A stretch of DNA of 64,000 bases from Ricinus communis (taxonomy: Eukaryota; Streptophyta; Magnoliopsida; Malpighiales; Euphorbiaceae), in contig NC_063257.1 of NCBI RefSeq assembly GCF_019578655.1, positions 806,001 through 870,000 of the forward strand, read 5' to 3'. Under the pieces are notes generated by a model. The model had not been told where the DNA came from. It did not search any database and saw only the letters and a list, made by a program, of their open reading frames with translations. Made by a program: the position numbers and the translations under genes. Of this stretch, positions 23,601 to 35,108 are shown piece by piece (positions within the stretch are counted from its first letter, which is position 1; each line of letters starts with the position of its first letter).

Positions 23601-26293
23601 GCATATAATTAATGTGCTGAGACCCTGTCGATTATGGGGCACATTTTACAATTGAAATTTTGTAAGCGATTTATCCTAGACAAGAGTGGCAGACAAATTA
23701 ATGTTGACACAAGAAAGGATTTCTTTACCATGTGAGATCAATTAATGGCATTGCTGGTGTATAATATAATTGGTGCAAGTTGTAACCCTCTCTTTTATTG
23801 TACTAAGTGCACAATGTCAACTTATATGTTGCATATTACTCTATATAAATATATATTTAACTGCTAAATATTTGTTCATGAGTAGCATTTACAATTGCCA
23901 TGCACCCATTATTATTATTATTATTGTGCGAAAGTAGCATCTATGATTATTATGACTCTATAGTATTACTTCACTTTTGATGCATGTGGTCTGCCTCCTT
24001 CTCATGCAATTATGATTTTCCCATGTACTTTTCAGTAATTTACTTAGTGTTATTTATAATCATCATTCTGTATAATATTTCCCATATCTCTAATATATGA
24101 TTTTTTTAAAATATTAACATAAAAAACTGAAGATATTCAAAATATTCAAATATTATTAATTTAATGGCTGCTCTAATTATAATACACCTAGAATAGCTAA
24201 CTCATTTCCTTTTTATATAAGATATGCTCTAATGGTGTACTTTATTCTTTAATTTCAGGAAACAAGGGAAAAGGGAAACAACTTGATCATTTCTGCGAGT
24301 GGAAGATTCAACTCCAAAGATGAACTTGACACTTGCAATAACCTTGTGGTGATCTAGGTCTAACCTAATATCAGTTAAAGAAAAATCTAACCTAAAAAGG
24401 AAAAGGGTTGCAGTGGGGGAAGGTGAAGGAAGGAGGATGCGTGGAAAACATTGGATAAAGCTGAAGAAAAGAGATGATTGAGGGTCGAAATGGGTGAATT
24501 CCTTTTTACAATTTTCAATGAAATGACAGAATTTTGGACACAGTGTGCATGTCACATGAGAGAGAATTGTCTGTATATTAAGCACCACATAAAGAATTAA
24601 AATAACTTGAAAAGAAAATGTTTTGTTGTTTTGGAGAAGGGACGGATGGGGTGGGGAAGGTCTGCTTCGTTGAGTTTCAAAACACAAATGATGAGGGCGA
24701 TGACGATGGGTAAGATTGTGATAGGAGAAAGCATCTTTCCAGCTCTACTGTCATGTGACCCTTTTCTCTCTCTTTTATCTTTCTCTCGAGTTTCAACACA
24801 AACACACAACAACAACAGTATCAGGATTTAGGATTCAGACTTGGTACAGTAAATTTCCCATGCTACTATTGCAAGTGAGGTCCATTATTGCCAATCTATA
24901 CTTAGTTCTGAACTCAGCCAAAGATTCAACTCTTACACCTTCTGTACTATAGAGTCTATACTACAACAAATCTTTCATATTACCTTGTCGCGTTGCATCT
25001 ATGCCTACACAACATATTTCTACAGCGTACTATGGCCTAAATCAAATGCTTAGTCGTCTTTACGAAATCTATGATTAGTTTACTTAACTGGGTATCTCTT
25101 ACCATTCAGCAATCCATAAGGAGTTGGGTTATATATGGTTTCTCTTTGAACCAAAACGAAGAAAAGGTTTCACAAATTTGTTACAGGCATATCTCTAGGC
25201 TTTCTTTTTTCCAATAGAAAGAAAACTAACATTAATAAGGTCAAACAGTCCTACATAATATAAATTTTCTGAAGTTTCATTTAAAACAGTCCTAATAATA
25301 TACTTAAAATAGACCTAAAACCTAAGGCACATACATCCCTAATGGATTAAGATAAATGATTTTTTATTTTTTATTTTTTCTTATTTTTATGATTCTTAGA
25401 TATGAGCTTAAAGCCTGGATAATATTAGCGGAGTTTTATTAGTTTATCAGTTTCATAAATAACAATTATGAATTACAATGCTTTCAATTTTTTAGAATTA
25501 TTTTCAAGAATAATTGGTTTCTACTATTTCTGGATATAATTTATTTTCCCGATGAAATATTTGAACTTTAATGAAATGTATTTGATCGATGTAGATAAAA
25601 TAGACATATTTTTCTTAATTTGGATTTCAAACAAAAAAAATACTATTCTCTCTATCTAGATAGTTTTAAGAATTGACATTCTCTTACGACTAAATTGAAC
25701 ATGATAGCTCATATTTTTTTAATTATATATTTAATTTAAAACTTGACGGTTGATATTTTATTAAAAATTTAAATTCAAAATTATAAATATATAACTTTTT
25801 ATTGGATAATAAACTTCAACCATCCAACTTCAACATAAAAAGATCTTAAGTTTTTTTAATTGTTGGGTAAGTAATTATTAAAACTATTATTCACTAATTG
25901 ACATAGATATCATCACATGTTAATAATTTCAAATTTTGTTCTTATTTTGAAATCGCAATTTTTACGAAATGTTCAATGGTATTTTAAAGAGAAAGTGATA
26001 AAAATTAATTGTATTAGTTAAAAAATAATTAATTTCTTAACATATGTATGAACTAAAAATGAATTATCTTTTATACCAAATAACCTACACTTTTTCCCTT
26101 TTAATAGGAAACCCTAGTCATCTAAATGCAACATCTTCATCCATACAAAACCACAAACTAGTAAGAAACTAGTGTTCAAAATAGCTGGAACGTCGCTTGC
26201 AGAAGAATGGAATTATAAGTTAAGGTATAAAAGATGGTCTTGACTTCACATAGAACAATGGTGCTTTAAAATGGAGAAAGTAGAAGACTATAT

Positions 26294-26878
26294 TTGGATT
26301 ATTTTTAAAGATAAGAGTAATTGTCTTGTACAGAAGAGAGAGGAGTCGTTTAGTGGTTAGTTAGCTATAGAGAATCACCAAAAATCGAGGTGTGGGATAA
26401 TTTGCTACACTTGCTGGTTAGGTTTTTCTTAGGAAGAAAAATAATGAATTTTATTTTATTTTTCTAGAAATTCTTATAAATTTGACTATAATTTCTATTA
26501 ATTTTTTTAAAAATTTATCTTAATAGATACCCAATAAACGTAAGGTTATACAATAGAAATAATCATTTCTTAACGTTTCCGGTTTCTTTGGATTATTTTT
26601 GAAGATAAGAGTAATTGTCTTGTACAGAAGAGAGAGGAGTCGTTTAGTGGTTAGTTAGCTATAGAGAATCACCAAAAATCGAGGTGTGGGATAATTTGCT
26701 ACACTTGCTGGTTAGGTTTTTCTTAGGAAGAAAAATAATGAATTTTATTTTATTTTTCTAGAAATTTTTATAAATTTGACTATAATTTCTATTAATTTTT
26801 TTAAAAATTTATCTTAATAGATACCCAATAAACGTAAGGTTATACAATAGAAATAATCATTTCTTAACGTTTCCGGTT
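26294..26878. repeat. 294-bp recent tandem duplication
   Basis: Copy 1 is 26294-26584 and copy 2 is 26588-26878, an offset of 294 bp. Both run from TTGGATTATTTTT to CTTAACGTTTCCGGTT. By eye I find only two differences (TTAAAG against TTGAAG near the start, AATTCTTAT against AATTTTTAT in the middle). No ORF, terminal repeat or gene similarity is recognised. Confidence 0.95.
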
Positions 26879-27193
26879 CCTAAGACTAATAGCTTTTGTC
26901 ATTTGAATTAGGTCTTCAATGTATCTTTATTTTTTTTAATATATTTGTGTTTAGTGATAATAATTTTTATACATTCTCCGCAATATAAGTGGATCCATTT
27001 TATTGATGTTAGCAATCCGACGAGACGAGAGCAACAAGTTGAATGCACTTATTCAAGGGCAATTATTCTTTATTTACATGGTAGTTAAACCCTTGTAGTA
27101 GCTATAGAAACATGACCATCAGGTCCACACCATCCACGCTCCCCTACTCCCTGGAAATAAGTTTGCAAAACTGTGGACAAATTATGAGAGGCA

Positions 27194-30100
27194 TCATTTT
27201 TGCCATACAGCATATCTATGGCCTGAGGTTGCCAGTGTCCATTCTCTGCCAGACGGGCTCCAGGAACCATCTCCAATCTTCATGCACACTTTCTCCCCAA
27301 TAATTGCAGAGTATAGGTTTGGCTGGGCTTCAAGAATCCTGATAGATGATCGACTGTTGATGTCTTGTCGCTTCCTAATGTCAATCTGCAAAAATGGTTG
27401 AAGCTTTTCTAAGGAAAAAGCCTTTTCCACGCTCGATGAATTTCATGGATAGGATTACAAATTCCACATACCAGTTTCACTATTTGTTCATGAATGGAGT
27501 TGCCCCAATCATAAAAATGGTCATAGAAAACTGTTGGGATTCCTGGATGTGTAAGTATGTATGCGTAGCCCTGTGCAGAATAAGATGCCAGAGCTAACTC
27601 TTAACATGATTAGAAAGTAAGAATGTAAGCTGCACTTAGTTCAGAAGGCGAAGTAACGAAAAAGGACTAACAATTACTTGACGTACCTCCATAATATGAT
27701 GTGAAGGGAAAGGCCAATGGCCCTGCGAGAGTAAAATGATCATAAACATTGTATAAATTCCCGCTTAAGTAAAAAAAGAAAAGAAAAAGAAAAAGAAAAA
27801 GAAAAAAGAAATCTGAAATCAGGATTGCCACGCAGATCATACATTTAGCATGGAGCAAATCCCACTTGTAAATAAGAACAATACAGAAAAATTTCAACTG
27901 AACTCTGCAAACTACCAAGTAAGAGAACTAAGGATCAGAACACATTATAAGCTTAGAATTTTGACAATGTATTAGCAAACTCAACTAATTCAAGGAAAGC
28001 ATTCGTGTGTTTTTGTGTGTCTTGCTGAACTGGATTCACCAAATCTCATGCCATCATAAGAATCCGCAACATCCAAATTCTTTTGTAGTGAACAAAGAGC
28101 CCAACCAAAATTCTCCAATATTATCCCAGTGGCAGTCAAGAACCAAAATGAATCTTTAAATGAAAAGAAAAATCTTAATTTTAAAACCTGAACCTATACT
28201 CAATGTTTGCTACACTGCCAAAAAGGATTTGGAAAACAAATCACTACAATATCATCCAACAGAAAAGATGCATCTAACAGTTCTTTCATCTGTTGCAATT
28301 TCATGCACTATAAGCTCAACAGCTACTCATGAGATCAATCCTAGCCTGTTGGCACCTCAAACATCAAATTCAAATAGCAGTTTCTGTTCTTTTATGCTTA
28401 AAGTAACTGCAAATTCTAGTTCTGAAAGAATTACAGATTCATTCTCCCACAACCACTTAAGTTCATGATTAACAATGATAAGAACAGCTACGGTACCTGT
28501 GTTGATCCTGTATCATGGTTATCAATGAATGTAACAGCCCTTGAAGGCCACCATCCCATTACACCTGGTGGTTTCCCTTTGGAATCACGAAGACGCCAGA
28601 GTTGTCCCTTAACAGCTTCCTGCACAGTAGACAATAAATTCTATCAAGAACTAATATCACCATCAAAAGATGCAGCCTCTCTGCCAGCAAATTCCACACA
28701 ATATCAGAAATATTCATGCTCAAATTTATTAAGTAGACATATAATTCCTAAACTTAGTAGGGTTCTGAATCATATCTCAACAATTTAAGCTTTTATTTAT
28801 ATCTTCAAAAGAGAAGTCAGCTAAAGCAGCAAAGTGTATTTACCCTAAGAACTTCTAGAAGCTACCATGGTAAATTAGGCAATCACTCTCATCAAGTCAA
28901 AAGATCATGGTCCCTAGGGAAATTCTTAGGTTGTTCACCAGAATGGACTGCCATCTTCGTCTAAGTAGAAAATTTCTTAGAAGTACCTGAAGAATTCCCT
29001 TTGTTGTGAAGTCAAAAGCAGCTGAAAGCTGTCCTGTGCAATCGATCCAATTGACAATCCGTTGTCTGTGGCTATCTGGAAGAGGAATTGTAGAAAAGTC
29101 ATGCTAAATATAAAGCAGCATTCTCAAAGCGAAGTCAGGTTTCCTAAAGGGAAAAACAAAAAGTAAAGGGAAAGTGGGAAGTAACAAAATATAAGCCATT
29201 GGTAAAAAGCACCAACCATATGACACCATAAAATAAAAAAGGGTCATTTCAAATCAAAATCTTCAATTAGAGGTTATCAGTATGCCAAGAAACATACATG
29301 AATGACATAATCAGTTTTGAAGAACTATAGATATCTATGCAGCTTTCCTCTTTTAATAGTAATGGATTCAGAACTCTAGATATTTTGAAAAAAGATTATC
29401 CTGTTTTAAGTCAATAAGATCCCAACAGTGCCCGCAGTTGAACTTTAATTTTTGAAAAGGATTCACTCAGTTATACCAGGGAACTAAGTTACCTTGTATC
29501 AATTGACAGATCATGAATACGAGACGTAAATATTTACCTTGGCTATATTCCAAATAGGTGCCACTGTAGTTGCAAGAATCCCAATACTCGCCAATAGAAA
29601 AAATTGGCTTTGCTGCTTCAATGTATTCCTTCACATATTTTGCCGAGTAACTAAAAATGCAGCATTGTAGAGACTTTAATATTCATGTACAAATACAAAA
29701 CACGGATACTTTTCATGTGTAGAATAGCAATTACCCTCTTGCAAAATCAAAACGGAAATCTTGAAAGCCAACAACATTACGCAGCCACTTCAGCCATCCA
29801 ATAATATCTTTTCGAACAAAATGTTGGGTATGATCAATATTAGGAACTCCATTGAAGTTGTCGCCTGTGCTGCGGTTACCCTGTAATATGGCATAAATAG
29901 GACAAAAGCTTTTTAGTATAAAACAAACCCAAAATGGTTTGAAGACGTAATCAGTGGTCAAATCATATTAGTGGGAGGACACATGTTTATAATCATCTAC
30001 AGAGCATCAAATTTATAATCCGTCCCCCTTTCCCGCTCCATGGAAAAGCCAATTCACAGATGCAAACCAGCCCCCATGTATGCACATGAGCACCTCGTCG

Positions 30101-31377
30101 CCTCCAGCGCAACCCTAAAGTTCTAAATTACCAGATATGACCAAAAGAAAAAAAGAGATTCTCGACAAAAGTTTCAAGTGAATTCACAAAACGTTTAGCA
30201 TCGCTTAAGAAACACAATATTGACTAGAGTCACAGTTGGCATTTATGGCATCAAAGTCACTTAAAAAAGTTCTATTGCATAATTACCAGTCCTCCAGTAC
30301 ATAAAGTAACAGCACGTTCATCCCATGGTATTGGAATACCGTCGTAACGATTGTACATTCCTCCGTGCCCTTTGGTAGTTCCGATACGGTGATTGATAAC
30401 AATATCAGCCATTGCTCTGACGTTATATTGCTTCATCTTTTGAAGTAAAGCTTTCAACAGGTGCTCAGAACCATATACAGAGTTGAGAGAATAAAGGTTC
30501 TGAGGAAGGTAACCTGCTCAGAGAAAAACGTCAGGTAAAAGACCCAAAAATTTAATATTAGTCAAAAAGTTTTATCCCTCTCAACCTTCAGGTGACAATG
30601 ACTGAGATGGCGGTGGCAACCATGCTGAAGTAAACCCAGATTTTGCAATGTCAGGAACCTTCCTTTCCAAGTTTCTCCACCAATCATGCTTATGAGATTC
30701 CCAGTTAAAAGCCTGTCAAACAAAGTTTCAGTCATATCTACAAAATAAATGTCTGGTAAAATTTGCGTTAAAAATTACCTTCTTCTAGCTCACAGCTTTC
30801 AATATAATTAATATGCTGTTTTTCGAATTACAGATAACAACTGCATAAGATTCAGGTCGGAAACAACATTCAAGTAAACAATTCCGCGTCATCACTTTTT
30901 AATGCATGAGGGTTTCATACAGAGATGATGAGATGGCAATTAAGGTGCCAACAGAAATTTACATTTTCTCCAGCCATATCAAGAACTATTTTTTTCTTTC
31001 CATTTTACCTGCAAAAGTATTTCTTTCCCATTACGCACTGCTGCACCTGAAGACAAATAATCAGCATATGTTAGACCATTAATGTCCGATGAGAACCATT
31101 TTAAACAACATATAGAAAAGAAAAAGAGAAAATGCAGAGCAATATATATCGAGAGGGATAGAAGCAGCACACCTATATCAGTCTGCTGGTTACATTCACA
31201 AGTTTCCTGCTTATTTTAGGAAGTACACAAAATAAATAAATAACAGGGTGATTCCGTAAATCTTGATAGAGCATATAAAATAACAGTTCATAAAGTAAAC
31301 TGAAGTGATGATAACAACAATCAGGCGGCTAAAGACGAAAAGAGTTGAAGCAAAGTGCATACATTTAAGTAGCCCAT
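27194..31377 (-). CDS. AMY2: Alpha-amylase, AMY2 type (GH13), 12 exons
   Basis: Endo-hydrolysis of alpha-1,4-glucan. Exons in transcript order: 31377-31363, 31206-31173, 31046-31009, 30712-30586, 30513-30287, 29880-29735, 29650-29538, 29075-28987, 28619-28497, 27722-27687, 27570-27472, 27385-27194. Phases agree and the total is 1239 nt, 412 residues. The GH13 barrel shows [15 protein letters not shown] (Asp about 192), GEYWDSC (Glu about 217) and FIDNHDTGS (Asp about 299), so the catalytic triad is complete. The ending [15 protein letters not shown] is typical of plant amylases. There is no signal peptide: the protein starts [17 protein letters not shown], as in the cytosolic AMY2 group, not the secreted or plastid forms. 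The first coding exon is only 15 nt (MGYLN), the least certain exon by sequence alone, but its phase and start fit. Confidence 0.93.
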
Positions 31378-32322
31378 GCCAAGTTAATCGGTGGCTGTCC
31401 ACAATTTGACGCTGGATCGAAAAAGTTTAAGCAGCAAGGAAATACCCTGCATCACAATCTAATGATATTCAATTTCACATATAAATTAAGAAGCAAGAAA
31501 AGAGAGAGAACAAAGCTCCTTCAAAATCTCAAATTAAATCATAATTATCAGCATTGGCTTTAGAATTTGCAGAATAAGAAAATTTTCTTAAAAAAAGAAA
31601 GCAGAGAAAAGCTGGAAGAGAAAATAAAGAGATCAGAAAATTACGAAAGCTGAAGGTAGCGATCGCAGCGTGAGTTTCTTCTCCAGCCCTATGGCCTTTA
31701 TATAGAAAGAAAAAAGAGTCCACTCAATTGGAATCACGCAGTTGCCTCCATAAATTTTTGTAAAAGAGAGGCATAAAAAGAAGACTGAATTTGTGCTATA
31801 AAAAGGAATCCATTGCGCAATATAGCAGCTTTCAACTCAGAATATTACAAATTTTACAGGATAAAAGAGATAGGAATGAGGAATATAGAAAAAAGGGCAT
31901 CAGCTTTTTGAAATGGAAGAATAAGAGAAAGTCTTTTCTTGATGTTTCAGCGGTTAATCAAGGCAGATAGTTCCAATCAGCCAATGCAGTTGAATGCATT
32001 ACACGGTTGGGATTTGAAAGTAAGGGGACACGTGATGGGTTTTGATTTATGAGGATCTATGGAGATTAATGTAGTTACGTTTCATTATAACGGGAAAAAG
32101 CTTCTCAATTAAGGGATTGGGCGGGAGTCTGTTTTGGCGGGTCAGATGTGACTTCAACGGTGCCTTGTCATTTGTGGACATAATGAGAGCTGCGAAGTAG
32201 TCACTCAACTTTTACGACGTAATATCAGCAGTACAAGAACGACGTCGTGACACCCTCTTTAAACCACCCGCTCTTTGGAAATCCTCATCTTTTTGCCCGC
32301 CAAAATTGAACTGAAGGAGTTA
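31378..32322. other. Divergent promoter region AMY2/PPR
   Basis: 945 bp between the start codons of AMY2 (-) and the PPR gene (+). It should contain both leaders and promoters. A TATA-like TATATAAAG motif on the minus strand near 31694-31702 may serve AMY2. Nothing else is recognised. Confidence 0.4.
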
Positions 32323-34449
32323 ATGCCTCTCCATCCCCAAAATCTCTCCTCCTTTAATTCTCTTGTGCAATTTACCCATCAAAAAAGCCTCCAAAAAGGC
32401 AGGGCTCTCCACGCTCAGATTATAAAACTCGCCTCTTCTTCTTCTTGCATATACCTTGCGAATAGTCTGATAAATTTTTATGCCAAGTGTTGCCATTTAC
32501 CTAAAGCCAAGCTTGTATTCGATCGAATTCATAATAAAGACGTAATATCATGGAATTGTCTCATAAATGGTTACTCCCAACAGGGTCCCACAGGGTCCTC
32601 CTTTGTCATGGAATTATTTCAGCGCATGAGAGCAGACAATATCTTACCAAATGCACACACTTTTTCTGGTATTTTCACTGCCGCTTCAAACTTGTCTAGC
32701 ATTTTTTTTGGTCAGCAGGCTCATGCTGTTGCCATCAAAATGGCGTGTTTCTATGATGTTTTTGTTGGTAGCTCTCTCCTCAATATGTATTGTAAAGCTG
32801 GTCTGCTTTTTGAGGCTCGCGAAGTGTTTGACAGAATGCCCGAGAGAAACGAGGTTACATGGGCTACAATGATTTCAGGGTATGCAATTCAACGTCTTGC
32901 TGGAGAGGCTTTCGAAGTCTTTGAATTGATGCGAAGAGAAGAGGAGGATGTGAATGAGTTTGCATTCACTAGTGTTCTTAGTGCTTTGGCTGTTCCTGAA
33001 TTTGTTGATAGTGGCAAGCAGATACATTGCCTTGCAGTTAAAACCGGGCTATTAGTATTTCTCTCTATTTTAAACGCGCTGGTTACCATGTATGCTAAAT
33101 GTGGGAGTTTAGATGATTCTCTTCAAGTGTTTGAGATGTCAAATGATAAGAATTCCATCACATGGTCAGCTATGATCACTGGTTATGCTCAAAGTGGGGA
33201 TTCTCATAAGGCTTTGAAACTCTTTTCTAGGATGCATTTTGCTGGTATTAATCCTAGTGAGTTTACCCTTGTAGGCGTTCTTAATGCTTGCAGTGATGCA
33301 TGTGCTGTTGAAGAAGGAAAGCAAGTGCACAATTATTTATTGAAGTTGGGATTTGAATCTCAACTCTATATAATGACAGCTTTAGTTGACATGTATGCAA
33401 AAAGTGGTGTTACAGAAGATGCTCGAAAAGGGTTCAATTATTTACAACAACCTGATCTTGTTCTGTGGACATCCATGATTGCAGGGTATGTACAAAATGG
33501 GGAGAATGAAGATGCTCTGAGCTTGTATTGTAGAATGCAGATGGAAGGGATTTTGCCCAATGAACTAACTATGGCTAGTGTTTTAAAAGCTTGTTCAAAC
33601 CTTGCTGCTTTTGACCAAGGAAGGCAAATCCATGCCCGTACAATCAAATATGGACTTGGACTTGAAGTTACAATTGGAAGTGCTCTTTCAACCATGTATG
33701 CAAAATGCGGGAATCTAGAAGAGGGAAACATTGTCTTTAGGAGGATGCCAGAGAGAGATATAATATCATGGAATGCAATGATATCTGGACTTTCTCAAAA
33801 TGGGTATGGTAAGGAAGCTCTAGAACTATTTGAGGAAATGCGACAGCAAGACACGAAGCCAGATGATGTCACATTTGTGAATGTTCTCTCTGCTTGTAGC
33901 CACATGGGATTGGTTGATAGTGGCTGGTTGTATTTCAGGATGATGTTTGATGAATTTGGTTTACTTCCAAAAGTAGAGCATTATGCTTGTATGGTTGATG
34001 TCCTGAGTCGTGCGGGGAAGCTGTATGAAGCCAAAGAATTTATTGAATCAACAACTATAGACCATGGCCTATGTTTATGGCGCATTTTATTAGGTGCCTG
34101 TCGGAACTACCGTAATTATGAATTGGGAGCGTATGCGGGTGAGAAACTAATGGAGTTGGGCTCACAAGAATCGTCTGCTTACGTGTTATTATCCGGTATC
34201 TATACTGCCTTGGGTAGGCCAGAAGATGTTGAACGAGTTAGAAGCATGATGAAAGTCCGAGGAGTGAGCAAGGAGCCTGGGTGTAGCTGGATTGAACTCA
34301 AGAGCAATGTTCATGTGTTTGTCGTTGGAGACCAAATGCATCCATGTATTGGAGAAATTAGAACAGAAATACTAAGATTAAGTAAACAAATGAAGGATGA
34401 AGGTTACCAACCTGCTTCAGTTACAGACTCTTATGACTTTATGATGTAG
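32323..34449 (+). CDS. PLS-class PPR protein with E/E+ domain (At2g33680-like)
   Basis: Pentatricopeptide repeat proteins bind organellar RNA, and PLS/E types act mostly in C-to-U editing. The frame is intronless and intact, 708 residues from the first ATG. An open frame continues 16 codons upstream with no ATG. Tandem repeats fill about residues 40-600, with recurring motifs such as ALVDMYAKSG, TMYAKCGN, DIISWNAMISG and VLSACSHMGLVDSG. The C terminus has the E and E+ signature (EPGCSWIELKSNVHVFVVGD) and stops after YQPASVTDSYDFMM with no DYW domain, so it would need a DYW partner in trans if it edits. From memory it resembles At2g33680. It is divergent from AMY2. No clear transit peptide is seen. 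Confidence 0.9.
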   Translation: MPLHPQNLSSFNSLVQFTHQKSLQKGRALHAQIIKLASSSSCIYLANSLINFYAKCCHLPKAKLVFDRIHNKDVISWNCLINGYSQQGPTGSSFVMELFQRMRADNILPNAHTFSGIFTAASNLSSIFFGQQAHAVAIKMACFYDVFVGSSLLNMYCKAGLLFEAREVFDRMPERNEVTWATMISGYAIQRLAGEAFEVFELMRREEEDVNEFAFTSVLSALAVPEFVDSGKQIHCLAVKTGLLVFLSILNALVTMYAKCGSLDDSLQVFEMSNDKNSITWSAMITGYAQSGDSHKALKLFSRMHFAGINPSEFTLVGVLNACSDACAVEEGKQVHNYLLKLGFESQLYIMTALVDMYAKSGVTEDARKGFNYLQQPDLVLWTSMIAGYVQNGENEDALSLYCRMQMEGILPNELTMASVLKACSNLAAFDQGRQIHARTIKYGLGLEVTIGSALSTMYAKCGNLEEGNIVFRRMPERDIISWNAMISGLSQNGYGKEALELFEEMRQQDTKPDDVTFVNVLSACSHMGLVDSGWLYFRMMFDEFGLLPKVEHYACMVDVLSRAGKLYEAKEFIESTTIDHGLCLWRILLGACRNYRNYELGAYAGEKLMELGSQESSAYVLLSGIYTALGRPEDVERVRSMMKVRGVSKEPGCSWIELKSNVHVFVVGDQMHPCIGEIRTEILRLSKQMKDEGYQPASVTDSYDFMM

Positions 34450-34533
34450 CATGCATAATAATTCACTTCATTCTTTGGCCACGACCCCTTTTTTGAATAA
34501 TTAAATTGAAACTTCATCGAAAACCTCCTTTAA

Positions 34534-34768
34534 AATAACAAATCTGATAAAACATTTGCTAAGATTTTACTATCAGATTAAAAAATGCAGTTTTGAGTTC
34601 CCATAGCATTAGCAAGTTGTACAGCCATAAGGAAAGCACGGGCTTCTGGAGATGCAGCTAGAATCCTCTTATTCATTCCGTCAACCATGGAACTCTCTAG
34701 TTTCTACAAATGACAGGAATACCAGCAAAAGCATAATTCTTTTTCTAAGCTCATCAGAATTAAACTTC
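34534..34768 (-). pseudogene. RNase H-like (RVT_3) fragment, distal part, broken
   Basis: On the minus strand this encodes ILAASPEARAFLMAVQLAN, then a stop where the family usually has Glu, then SDSKILANVLSD. These match the E and D motifs of the plant RVT_3 RNase H-like domain (LINE-derived or domesticated). The preceding part, with a KFNSD-like first-Asp motif, begins on the other side of the copia insertion near 39940. Several stops and frame changes make it a relic. Confidence 0.6.
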
Positions 34769-34773
34769 AGATT
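34769..34773. repeat. Target-site duplication AGATT, left
   Basis: The 5-bp AGATT directly abuts the left LTR and is repeated at 39925-39929 after the right LTR. Five bp is the size made by Ty1/copia integrase. Confidence 0.93.
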
Positions 34774-35097
34774 TGAAGAAATTGCGTTTATATTATGATC
34801 TTTGATGAATATTTACTCAAATGTGAATTCTAAGATTATTGAGTACAAGTATGTTCTGTTATATACAAGTATGTTTGCAACGGTCCTATTGCTCCTTGTT
34901 GTTGTTTGTTGCACTCCAACGTTTAAATCTAGCTTAGGGATAGGTTGAAGTAGCCTTTTTCCCTTTAGGGGAGAGGTGTTGCTCCCTTTCCCTAATAGGC
35001 CTGTGATGATCTAGAATTCTGAGGCCATATCCAACGTTGAACATTGTTGCTGCCAGGTTTTGGTGTTTCTTCAACAGATATTGAGGCTTCTTCAACA
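34774..35097 (-). repeat. 3' LTR of the copia element
   Basis: 324 bp. It matches the right LTR except for about three substitutions and the lack of a 38-bp hairpin segment (between the flanks CCATATCCAAC and GTTGAACATTG). Its ends are TGTTGAAGAAGC and AATTTCTTCA on the minus strand. Confidence 0.95.
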
Positions 35098-35108
35098 CTC
35101 CCCCTCAA
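35098..35108 (-). other. Polypurine tract of the copia element
   Basis: TTGAGGGGGAG on the minus strand directly before the 3' LTR, the usual plus-strand primer site for reverse transcription. Confidence 0.85.

Larger units (their letters stand above)
17741..27193. other. Gene-poor 9.4-kb interval
   Basis: The left end carries the MIR394 promoter. The rest shows no conserved protein, only short chance frames. It holds (GAA)n near 20488-20520, (ATT)n near 20664-20697 and 23908-23926, and the 294-bp tandem duplication at 26294-26878. A transcribed non-coding RNA would not be visible to me. Confidence 0.6.

Noticed and set aside
24229..24831. Overlapping open frames of 72-152 codons on both strands
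   Set aside because: Composition and lack of any motif fit chance frames in non-coding DNA; they overlap each other on opposite strands.
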